Shown here: positions 1-7,249 of the stretch, piece after piece
How the letters are laid out: every line of letters begins with the position of its first letter
Numbering within the stretch: position 1 is the first letter of the stretch
NCBI GenBank assembly: GCA_958295815.1
Contig: OY282374.1
Span: forward strand, 702,856-766,855
Origin: Candidatus Poribacteria bacterium
GTDB lineage: Bacteria > Poribacteria > WGA-4E > WGA-3G
DNA length: 64,000 nucleotides
Direction of reading: 5' to 3'
Notes under the pieces: model-generated
Seen by the model: only the letters and a program-made list of their open reading frames with translations
Databases searched by the model: none
Told to the model about the DNA's origin: nothing
Position numbers and translations under genes: made by a program

Positions 1-151
1 TGAAGTTACCACTAAAGCACTAATCAAATATTGCAAGTCCACGTAAAGATAATTGTATTCATAATACAAAATTGATAATTAAATGTCTTAATATGGCTAA
101 TTATACATTAATTTTCCTTGAAAGTCAAATGAAATTTGCAAAAAATTCCTT

Positions 152-275
152 AAAGGTAGTAGGCACACTCCGTGTGCCGTTCCCCGTATGCCGTTCCCAA
201 AGTAGTAAACACACTCCGTGTGCCGTTCCCCCGTATTCCGTTCCCAAAGTAGTAGGCACACTCCGTGTGCCGTAA
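152..275. repeat. REP-1 palindrome cluster A (3 copies)
   Basis: Three copies of a short palindrome lie at about 156-180, 202-226 and 249-273. The core is GGCACACTCCGTGTGCC, a 7-bp stem with a TCC loop. Each is preceded by AAAGTAGTA or similar, so GTAG lies at the 5' foot of the hairpin, and is followed by CGT/CCGT. The middle copy has a mismatched left arm (AAACACAC). The same family recurs in clusters throughout the window. ORFs crossing these copies are translated repeat, not genes. Confidence 0.9.
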
Positions 276-331
276 CACTTTGCCTATGTTGCGTTAAATC
301 ACCTCTTCGAAAGTCATTATTTGAGGAATAC

Positions 332-346
332 ATGCAATTTTTGCAT
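332..346 (+). promoter_or_regulatory. Dyad element (putative activator site) of relic unit 0
   Basis: ATGCAATTTTTGCAT is a dyad lying 170 bp upstream of the sigma-54-like promoter at 502. The equivalent element occurs 180-181 bp upstream of the promoter in the three intact units. Placement fits an upstream activating sequence for a sigma-54 enhancer-binding protein; that role is inferred. Confidence 0.5.
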
Positions 347-501
347 ATTTACAATAGAAGAGCGGTAAGGAAAGTTAGTATTCAACCAATAGTGGCTACA
401 TTAATACCTGTCTTGCTGAATCAGTGTATACCTACATTGAATGTATCTTGGTAGTTGAGATTTCGACAATTTTAGTTCGAATCAGGGAATTTATGAGGAA
501 A

Positions 502-518
502 TTGGCATAAAACTTGCC
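502..518 (+). promoter_or_regulatory. Degenerate sigma-54-type promoter of relic unit 0
   Basis: TTGGCATAAAACTTGCC keeps the GG and GC dinucleotides at -24/-12 spacing of the sigma-54 consensus (TGGCAYR-N4-TTGCW). It differs from the intact units at the CACG part. It precedes a leader resembling those of the intact units and then the truncated gene relic, so it is read as the decayed promoter of a dead copy. Confidence 0.5.
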
Positions 519-639
519 TGATAACGCATATAAAACAGAAATTATTATTATTATATAAGTGAATCACTATGATTATAAAGACTGCGAATTCTAATTTTTT
601 AACGCAGCACTTGACTGCAGACGAATTTTAGCGATGCCG

Positions 640-844
640 CGAAGTTTCTACTGTGCTTGCAGACACTGATGAAAACTTCTCACAGGAACAAGTGGCAACA
701 CTCACCAAACTAAAGGCGGACAAAGCGCGGATACGCAACATCACCGGTTTAGAACATGCGACAAACCTTGAGAAGTTAGATCTCCGAAGAAATCAGATAG
801 TCGATATCACAGCGTTTGCTGGTCTGACTGGGTTAACGCATTAA
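640..844 (+). pseudogene. Relic of a secreted dockerin/LRR gene (unit 0)
   Basis: About 60 codons are left. After a leader like those of the three intact copies (hairpin CTGCG...CGCAG at about 592-607), the sequence passes without a start codon or ribosome binding site into 16 bases (650-665) identical to 7787-7802, inside the N-terminal domain of the second intact gene. It then jumps to the second LRR block (ENFSQEQVATLTKL, corresponding to about 4090 in unit 1). It keeps two LRR units and stops at TAA exactly where REP-1 palindromes begin. Signal peptide, cohesin-like region, both dockerins and the sorting domain are gone. In-frame joining of three segments suggests stepwise internal deletions of a former fourth family member. 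It is very unlikely to make a functional protein. Confidence 0.8.
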
Positions 845-962
845 AGTAGTATACATACTCCTATGCAAAGTAGTAGGCATACTCCGTATGCCGTTCTTAA
901 AAGTAGTATACACATCCAGTATGCCGTTCTTAAAAGTAGTAGGCATACTCCGTATGCCGTAA
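843..962. repeat. REP-1 palindrome cluster B (4 copies)
   Basis: Copies start near 846, 870, 903 and 936. The dominant core is GGCATACTCCGTATGCC, the T-A/A-T covariant of the GGCACAC form. One copy has the decayed arm ACACATCCAGTATGCC. The first copy begins at the stop codon of the LRR relic. Copies are joined by linkers TTCTTAA or a direct run into AAAGTAG. Confidence 0.9.
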
Positions 963-1143
963 CATCCGAATAAATACAATCCTTCCCTATCCAAGCGACC
1001 TCCACTCGCGACACCTATCTCACCCACGATCCTTTTAACGATACCTCTACACCTCACTGTTCTTACATTCTATTCTGCTTACACCAATTTTTGCAGCACC
1101 TGCTACTACCTATGACAAATACCTCCAATTTATGCAAAGCATC

Positions 1144-1158
1144 ATGCAGTTTATGCAT
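1144..1158 (+). promoter_or_regulatory. Dyad element (putative activator site), unit 1
   Basis: ATGCAGTTTATGCAT shows 5-5-5 dyad symmetry (ATGCA/TGCAT). It lies 180 bp upstream of the sigma-54-type promoter at 1324, the usual range for an enhancer-binding-protein site. It is conserved in all four units although surrounding bases vary. Confidence 0.55.
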
Positions 1159-1323
1159 AGTAGCGATGAAAATAGTATTCCATTTCTTCAGGAACAGTAG
1201 CTTATTGAGAAAAAATTGAGGGATAACCTTAATTTGATAAACCCAGTGTTTACCTATATTGAGACAGACCTTGATGACTTAGGATACCGCCAATCTTCAT
1301 GAAACTTGGGTTTCTGAAGAAAG

Positions 1324-1340
1324 TTGGCACGAAACTTGCA
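1324..1340 (+). promoter_or_regulatory. Sigma-54 promoter of LRR gene 1
   Basis: TTGGCACGAAACTTGCA matches the sigma-54 (RpoN) consensus TGGCACG-N4-TTGCW at every specified position, with GG and GC eleven bases apart. It lies about 195 bp before the start codon at 1535. The exact motif recurs at 7040 and, with one change in the N4 stretch, at 11659. Transcription from it would need an AAA+ activator not present in this window. Confidence 0.7.
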
Positions 1341-1534
1341 TAATGGTGAAGCATATAATAAAAAAATATAATAAAAATTTTTATATGAGTCTATATGACT
1401 ATTAACGCTGCGAATTCTAATTTTTCAACGCAGCATTTGACTGCAGACGTAGTTTTAGCAAGCTGAGCAAGTTTCTCAGGTAAATTCCTGCAAGAAACTG
1501 ATTTGTGTAACGTACCTTAGGAGGTAATGAAAAT

Positions 1535-4500
1535 ATGAACACAGCGAACAGATGTTGTATATGTAGTGAATCTCAATTTTCATTGAGAAGGGTTTCTAAC
1601 TATTGTTCTTTATTGTTTTTACTGTTTGTCTTTATGGCGAACAGTTGGTTTATTCAGAATGCCACTGCTCAGGATCCAAGTGGAACCTTAGTTCTCGTTG
1701 GACCTGAAAAAGATCCCTTCCCGGGGGAAGAGTTTGATGTAAGTGTCAATATCGAAGCACCTATGAATGTTTCTGTATTCACTATATTCGTTGAATACCC
1801 TGATGTCTTTGATTATAAGGAATTTGCGCCTGCGGAAGATCAGTTTAATGCGAGTAATCTGACCCTTGGGCAAGACGAGGTTTTAGGAGGAGGCAGAATT
1901 AAGAAAGAGTTTCGTTTGAATATCAATTACGAGGGGGACATGCCGGTTTTTTTTTCCGAAGGAACGCTGTTCACGATTACATTTCAGACATCGCAGGTAG
2001 GAAATCATCGGGTTGAATTAGTAGATACTACTCATCTTCAAAATGGTGGGGACATGCCAACTATAGTAACTGAACTTACGAGCAATGAGCTCCCCAGTGT
2101 TATTGTTCCTGTGCGGGGACCGATGAGAGGGGCTGTTAATCTCGTTAAGTCTTTAGGGGCTGTGCGTGTTGATGAAGCATCGTTCATTGATATAGAGTTA
2201 AGCGATCGCAGGAGGGCACATAGTTATGAAATAACAATTGATCCGAGCGATAATCTTGGGGCGTTGACAGTTTCATACGACGCCGATGATGAAAACAGCA
2301 CCGCTATTACCAATCATACCCCTGGTGATCCAATAACAATCAGCGCAGATCTCTGGCTCCCCAACGATCCTTTCATTATAGACACGGATGGGAGAGCCCT
2401 CGCAGACGAGGAGATCGCAGAGTTAACAGACCTGGAGATTAAAGCTGCCCGCAGACACGAGAGTGACTGGCTTGTGACGTACAGTGATCCTGTAGTTGCG
2501 ACCCTGTTTTTTACACCAACTGATGGTGGGGAAGGAAGTTTTGAAATCACCGAAGCGAAAATCTTCGATGCGGATGGTACAGAATTAAACCATTTAGACC
2601 CGGAATCAACACTCTCAGTCCCGGAGCCAATAACATTTACGATTGCCGGGTCAAAGCGGCGGAATGTTACCTACGAAAATACGGGTACAGGTCCAACACC
2701 TACCTTTGAGGTGGAAGATGGTGTTAAAAATGGACCCTTTGAGGTTATAATTTCCTTCCGATCCGAGAATTATATTAAGCAAGAATTGCGGCGTTTAGAG
2801 AACGGTGAAGTCGTTGAACTTATTGCCACCTTTTTTTTCCAACGCGGTGTTTACGGTTTCGCGCGTGATGAGATAGTAGTTGGCGGAGATGCAGGAGCAT
2901 CGGTCACAACAAGAATCTGGGAAACTAGTGGTGCAGTACACTACTACGCCAGAATTAACCCGACGGAAACGGGGGCACGCGAGGTGACGCTTCAGGTGCC
3001 AGCAGGGGTCGTCCACGAAGTCGGGACCAATCTGACGAACGTTGCCTCAGAAATAGTGACCGTGAGCACTAATCTGGAATTTCCGCCATGGGATGTTAAT
3101 AAGGATGGGAGTATCAGCGGCTCTGATGTCGATCTTGTTGAAGCGGCATTGGGGCAAGGGGAGGGACCTCTCGTGAAGTGTGAATATGACCGGGAGGCAG
3201 TGGAGAATGATGGTACGAAGACTGGGTTTGAGTGTGGTGATAAGGTTGATGAGCACGGGGATCCGGTTGATGAGGTTGTGATTGCGGTAAATGAGAATAT
3301 ATATGCAAACACTATAGAAAACCCGCGGACGGATGTCAACGGCGATCTGTATGTGAATCAAGTGGACTTAGACCTTGTGAGGATGCATATTACCGATGAA
3401 GGTGATCCTCAAGGACGAGGGGAACCCATTGGACAATCGGAAGGAAGGCGTCAGGCACGTAGCGTGGAACCACCACCCGATGCGTCCGTCTGGATGCCAG
3501 ATGAGATTCTGAGACGGGCGGTGAAAGAGGAATTCGGCATCAGTGATGATAGTGAACTCACACAAGCAAGGATGACACACCTAACGAGTATCGGATTTCG
3601 CAATAATCAGATAAGCGACATCACCGGGTTGGAATATGCCATAAACCTAACGGAACTCGTCTTTCGGAACACCCAAATCAGCAACCTTGAACCCCTCAGT
3701 GGACTGACAAGTTTAGAAGATTTGAAACTGGAAGACAGCAATATCAACGACATCACCCCTCTTAGCAGCCTGACGAACCTGATGCTTTTAAATATATCGG
3801 GTAATAACATCAGCGACCTTACCGCTCTTGGTAATCTGACGCACCTAACCGAGTTATGGGCAACAGATAATAATATCAGTGATGTTACGCCTCTGGCGAG
3901 TTTAACGCAGTTGGAAAAGTTAAGGCTTAGGGACAATACGATTTTCGATACCTCTCCCCTGTATCCGCTGACACAGGGCGCGCTACAGGATGTAGATATA
4001 ACAATATCTCAGTATCCACCGGCATCAACATGGATGCCAGATGTGAATCTCAGAAAGGCTGTCCGAAAGGCTCTCAGTCTCGCCGCTAATGAAAACTTCT
4101 CACAGGAACAAGTGGCAACACTCACTAAACTAACGGCGGACAAAGCGCGCATTAGAGACATCACGGGTTTAGAACATGCGACAAACCTTGAGAGGTTAGA
4201 ACTCCGAAGAAATCAGATAGTCGATGTAGGGTCGCTCGAAGGACTCACAGAACTAACGGAGTTGATGATAGGATTTAATAACATCAGCGATATCACAGCG
4301 TTTGCCGGTCTGACAGAGTTATCAAATCTCGGTCTGTCAAATAACGAGGTTAGTGATATAGCAGCGTTGGCAGACTTGACGAACCTAAAAGAGTTATGGC
4401 TGCGGGATAATAACATCAGCGACATCACCGCTCTTGAAGACTTGACGCAGCTAACGCATTTAAGTCTTGAGGAGAACGAGGTTAGTGATATAGCAGCGTT

Positions 4501-5596
4501 GGCAGACTTGACGAAACTACAGTCGTTATGGATGAGGTATAATAATACCACGGACGTCACCGCTCTTGGAAGCTTGACACAGCTAACATATTTAGATGCC
4601 AGGGGAAACGAGATTAGTGATATAAGTGCGTTGGGTAGTTTGACGAAACTAAAAGAGTTACGGCTACAGGAGAATAACATCACGGACATCACCGCTCTTG
4701 GAAGCTTGACCCAGTTAACATATTTAAATCTCAGAGACAACGAGATTGGCGATATAAGTGCGTTGGGTAGCTTGACGAACCTAAAAGAGTTATGGCTGCA
4801 GAAGAATAACATCAGCGATGTGTCTCCACTCTCAAGTCTGAGAAAACTGAAACAGTTGGGACTCGCAGACAATCCGATTTTGGATACATCGCCGCTTTAT
4901 CCACTGACCCGGAGGGCACTGAAGAGAGTTGATATAACAGTATCTCAGTATCCGCCGTGGGATGTCAACGAGGACGGCACAGTGGATGCGACAGACTCCT
5001 CACTCGTCACTGCTGCCTTGGGTCAGACTGGAAATGCCATAGCCGATCCACGCACGGATGTCAACAGTGATGACACAGTGGATCAGGACGACCTAACGCT
5101 CGTAACAGATAATATCGGGACCAATGGTGGAGCACCTTCAAGTGTCAATCTGTTTACACACATAGATAAAGAGACACTTAAAAATTTAGATCGAGAAACG
5201 CTGCGGACATACCTAAATATTTTGCGTGCTGAGAGCGACGGTTCCGTAAAATACTTGCGAGCAATTGCTATGTTGGAGCATATCTTAGCAGCAACACGTC
5301 CAAATCAGACGCAACTGCTTGCGAACTATCCGAACCCGTTCAACCCGGAGACATGGATCCCGTATCAGTTAGCGAATGCCAGCGATGTCAAGATTGTTAT
5401 CTACGACGCAACCGGCAAGATAGTTAGGCGATTAGACTTAGGCCATCAACCCGAAGGCTACTACACCAGTAGGGTCCGTGCGGCATACTGGGATGGACGC
5501 AACAATCTCGGCGAAAGCGTTGCGAGCGGCATCTATTTCTACCATTTCCAAGCAGATAACATATCATCACTCCGCAAATTGCTCATCTTAAAGTAG
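1535..5596 (+). CDS. Secreted cohesin-like/dockerin/leucine-rich-repeat protein with C-terminal sorting domain (copy 1)
   Basis: 1353 aa. An N-terminal segment with a hydrophobic stretch ends at a likely cleavage site after NATAQ (about residue 46). Residues about 48-190 resemble a cohesin fold (SGTLVLVGP..., PGEEFDVSVNI), followed by two more beta-rich domains. A first dockerin-like pair of EF-hand-type loops (DVNKDGSISGSD and DVNGDLYVNQVD) at about 517-630 is separated by a Cys-containing insert. LRR block 1 is about 647-825. LRR block 2 (about 830-1138) has 11 units of 22 residues of the NNISDITALGSL type. A second dockerin (DVNEDGTVDATD) is at about 1141-1205. The C-terminal 95 residues (NYPNPFNPETWIPYQLA...) match Por/T9SS-like or FlgD-type sorting tails. 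The start is set by AGGAGGT 9 nt upstream. The stop TAG directly adjoins REP-1 repeats. Surface attachment or protein binding is likely; the ligand is unknown. Confidence 0.85.
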   Translation: MNTANRCCICSESQFSLRRVSNYCSLLFLLFVFMANSWFIQNATAQDPSGTLVLVGPEKDPFPGEEFDVSVNIEAPMNVSVFTIFVEYPDVFDYKEFAPAEDQFNASNLTLGQDEVLGGGRIKKEFRLNINYEGDMPVFFSEGTLFTITFQTSQVGNHRVELVDTTHLQNGGDMPTIVTELTSNELPSVIVPVRGPMRGAVNLVKSLGAVRVDEASFIDIELSDRRRAHSYEITIDPSDNLGALTVSYDADDENSTAITNHTPGDPITISADLWLPNDPFIIDTDGRALADEEIAELTDLEIKAARRHESDWLVTYSDPVVATLFFTPTDGGEGSFEITEAKIFDADGTELNHLDPESTLSVPEPITFTIAGSKRRNVTYENTGTGPTPTFEVEDGVKNGPFEVIISFRSENYIKQELRRLENGEVVELIATFFFQRGVYGFARDEIVVGGDAGASVTTRIWETSGAVHYYARINPTETGAREVTLQVPAGVVHEVGTNLTNVASEIVTVSTNLEFPPWDVNKDGSISGSDVDLVEAALGQGEGPLVKCEYDREAVENDGTKTGFECGDKVDEHGDPVDEVVIAVNENIYANTIENPRTDVNGDLYVNQVDLDLVRMHITDEGDPQGRGEPIGQSEGRRQARSVEPPPDASVWMPDEILRRAVKEEFGISDDSELTQARMTHLTSIGFRNNQISDITGLEYAINLTELVFRNTQISNLEPLSGLTSLEDLKLEDSNINDITPLSSLTNLMLLNISGNNISDLTALGNLTHLTELWATDNNISDVTPLASLTQLEKLRLRDNTIFDTSPLYPLTQGALQDVDITISQYPPASTWMPDVNLRKAVRKALSLAANENFSQEQVATLTKLTADKARIRDITGLEHATNLERLELRRNQIVDVGSLEGLTELTELMIGFNNISDITAFAGLTELSNLGLSNNEVSDIAALADLTNLKELWLRDNNISDITALEDLTQLTHLSLEENEVSDIAALADLTKLQSLWMRYNNTTDVTALGSLTQLTYLDARGNEISDISALGSLTKLKELRLQENNITDITALGSLTQLTYLNLRDNEIGDISALGSLTNLKELWLQKNNISDVSPLSSLRKLKQLGLADNPILDTSPLYPLTRRALKRVDITVSQYPPWDVNEDGTVDATDSSLVTAALGQTGNAIADPRTDVNSDDTVDQDDLTLVTDNIGTNGGAPSSVNLFTHIDKETLKNLDRETLRTYLNILRAESDGSVKYLRAIAMLEHILAATRPNQTQLLANYPNPFNPETWIPYQLANASDVKIVIYDATGKIVRRLDLGHQPEGYYTSRVRAAYWDGRNNLGESVASGIYFYHFQADNISSLRKLLILK

Positions 5597-5598
5597 TT

Positions 5599-5817
5599 AA
5601 AGGTAGTAGGCATACTCCGTATGCAAAGTAGTAGGCATACTCCGTATGCCGTTCTTAAAAGTAGTATATACATCCAGTATGCCGTATGCAAAGTAGTAGG
5701 CACCCTCCGAGTGCAAAGTAGTAGGCATACTCCGTATGCCGTTCTTAAAAGTAGTCTACACATCCAGTATGCCGTTCTTAAAAGTAGTCTACATCCAGTA
5801 TGCCGTAACCGTATCCC
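5599..5817. repeat. REP-1 palindrome cluster C (about 7 copies)
   Basis: Copies start near 5602, 5627, 5660, 5691, 5717, 5750 and 5783. They are mostly GGCATACTCCGTATGCC, mixed with decayed ACATCCAGTATGCC forms and one GGCACCCTCCGAGTGC form. The cluster starts 3 nt after the stop codon of LRR gene 1 and ends about 15 nt before the RAYT start. Confidence 0.9.
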
Positions 5818-5832
5818 GTAACAATAACAATT

Positions 5833-6474
5833 ATGTTCTACCTATTTGATCCTAACAACGATTTTCAAATTACAGCTGGTTCAAATCTACCGCATTGGTT
5901 TCAACCTAAAGTAACCTATTTCATTACATTTCGTACAGAGGACTCTCTCCCTATAGGAGTAGCACAACGATGGTACACCGAACGAACCGCGTGGCTTGCG
6001 CAACATGGGATTACTACTTCAGCACCAGATTGGAAAGACAAACTGGCTGATCTTCCCAAAAGGCATCGCAAACATTTTCATGAAACCTTTTCACGGCAAT
6101 ATATGGAAAACCTTGACAAGGGACTTGGGGCATGCGTTCTGAGCCGACCCGAACTATCAAAAATCGTAGCTGACAGTTTATTATTTTTTGATGGAGATCG
6201 CTACCATATAGGTGACTTTGTTGTTATGCCCAATCATATTCATTTATTAGTTTGTTTACTAGAAGGCACGAATCTCTTGAAACAGTGTCGTTCATGGAAA
6301 AAATTCAGTGCCAATAGAATTAACAAAGCACTTGACATAACAGGTCGATTTTGGCAAGAAGAGAGTTTTGACCATCTCGTACGTTCCCCCGAACAGTTCT
6401 GTGCAATCCAGCAATACATACGGAAAAATCCAAGCCATCTTCAGAATGGCGAATACTTTTTACATCAAATTTAA
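5833..6474 (+). CDS. REP-associated tyrosine transposase (RAYT, Y1/HUH family)
   Basis: 213 aa, a normal length for RAYTs. The HUH metal-binding motif is visible as MPNHIHLL at about residues 132-139, and the conserved tail has FWQEESFDHLVR followed by the catalytic-Tyr region QYIRKNP at about 195-201. RAYTs are single-strand nucleases related to IS200/IS605 TnpA that bind and cleave REP hairpins bearing a 5' GTAG/GGAG tetranucleotide. This gene lies between two REP-1 clusters (5599-5817 and 6475-6676) whose hairpins carry GTAG at the foot, as expected for a RAYT and its cognate elements. The frame is intact and all key motifs are present, so it may be active. No clear ribosome binding site precedes the ATG, so expression may be low. 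It separates LRR units 1 and 2. Confidence 0.9.
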   Translation: MFYLFDPNNDFQITAGSNLPHWFQPKVTYFITFRTEDSLPIGVAQRWYTERTAWLAQHGITTSAPDWKDKLADLPKRHRKHFHETFSRQYMENLDKGLGACVLSRPELSKIVADSLLFFDGDRYHIGDFVVMPNHIHLLVCLLEGTNLLKQCRSWKKFSANRINKALDITGRFWQEESFDHLVRSPEQFCAIQQYIRKNPSHLQNGEYFLHQI

Positions 6475-6676
6475 AGCAGTCTACACCTGCAAAGTAGTAG
6501 GCATACTCCGTATGCCGTAACATCCTAAAGCAGTCTACACCGTCCTATGCAAAGTAGTACACATACTCCGTATGCCGTCTGCAAAGTAGTACACACATCC
6601 AGTATGCCGTCTGCAAAGTAGTAGGCACACTCCGTGTGCCGTAACAATAGTAGCAGACACCGTCCGTATGCCGTAA
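6475..6676. repeat. REP-1 palindrome cluster D (about 6 copies)
   Basis: It begins at the RAYT stop codon with a decayed copy (AAAGCAGTCTACACC), then copies near 6492, 6554, 6584, 6616 and 6650. Both GGCATAC and GGCACAC stem types occur, together with decayed forms ending CGTCCTATGC. The cluster ends where the conserved upstream block of unit 2 begins (AACATCCGAATAAATAC). Confidence 0.88.
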
Positions 6677-6858
6677 CATCCGAATAAATACAATCCTTCC
6701 CTATCCAAGCGACCTCTGCTCGCGACACCTATCTCACCCACGCACCTGTAAAACGATACCTCTACACCTTACAGTTCTTACATTCTATTCTACTTACACC
6801 AATTTTTGTGGCACCTGCTACTACCTATGACGAATATCTCCAATTTATGCCAAACATC

Positions 6859-6873
6859 ATGCAATTTATGCAT
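6859..6873 (+). promoter_or_regulatory. Dyad element (putative activator site), unit 2
   Basis: ATGCAATTTATGCAT is a perfect 5-5-5 dyad, 181 bp upstream of the promoter at 7040. A half-copy (AATTTATGC) occurs 21 bp upstream of the matching half, two helical turns away, which would suit cooperative binding. Confidence 0.55.
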
Positions 6874-7039
6874 AGTAGTGATGAAAATCGTATTCCATTT
6901 CTTCAGGAACAGTAGCTCTTTGAGAAAAAACTAAGGGGTAGACCCAATTTCATAAACTCAGTGTTTACCTATATTGAGATAGGTCTTGATGACTTAGAAT
7001 CACACCGATTTTAATGAAAACTTGGGTTTCTGAAGAAAG

Positions 7040-7056
7040 TTGGCACGAAACTTGCA
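7040..7056 (+). promoter_or_regulatory. Sigma-54 promoter of LRR gene 2
   Basis: TTGGCACGAAACTTGCA is identical to the unit 1 promoter and matches the sigma-54 consensus. It lies about 195 bp upstream of the ATG at 7250. Confidence 0.7.
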
Positions 7057-7249
7057 TAATGATAGCGTAATTGTAATATCATATTAAGACAATTTTTAAA
7101 TGAATAAAAATGACTATAAACACTGCCGATTCTGATTTTTCAGTTTACGATTTGACTGCGGACTGGTTTTAGCGATGCTGGGCAAGTTTCTCAGGTAAAT
7201 TCCTGCAAGAAACTGATTTGTGTAACGTACCTTGGGAGGTAATGAAAAT

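Larger units (their letters stand above)
963..1534 (+). promoter_or_regulatory. Conserved upstream block and leader of LRR unit 1
   Basis: From AACATCCGAATAAATACAAT onward this block is nearly identical to 6672-7249 and 11295-11852, so it was duplicated as part of a gene-sized unit. It contains a dyad at 1144-1158, a sigma-54-type promoter at 1324-1340, and a leader of about 190 nt with two potential hairpins: GCTGCG...CGCAGC around 1410-1435, and AGTTTCTCAGG...CCTGCAAGAAACT around 1469-1499. It ends in an AGGAGGT ribosome binding site 9 nt before the ATG. No ORF in it looks real. Confidence 0.75.
6677..7249 (+). promoter_or_regulatory. Conserved upstream block and leader of LRR unit 2
   Basis: This is a near-copy of 963-1534. 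It contains the dyad at 6859-6873, the sigma-54-type promoter at 7040-7056, a leader with CTGATTTTTCAG hairpin potential near 7133-7144, the AGTTTCT...AGAAACT stem near 7185-7213, and a GGGAGGT ribosome binding site. No gene is seen in it. Confidence 0.7.

Noticed and set aside
464..490. Possible tRNA T-loop (GTTCGAATC)
   Set aside because: Flanking bases do not form the T-stem, and no acceptor or anticodon arm can be drawn.
1404..1500. Cyclic-di-GMP or other known riboswitch in the LRR leader
   Set aside because: The conserved cores of known riboswitch classes that I can recall are not present; only hairpins are supported.
4213..4872. 219-aa antisense ORF (and similar ones at 9850-10443 and 14390-15049)
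   Set aside because: It is the mirror frame of the LRR-coding 66-bp repeats; its repetitive peptides have no gene context or ribosome binding site.
5621..5821. 66-aa ORF between LRR gene 1 and the RAYT
   Set aside because: Consists entirely of translated REP-1 palindromes.
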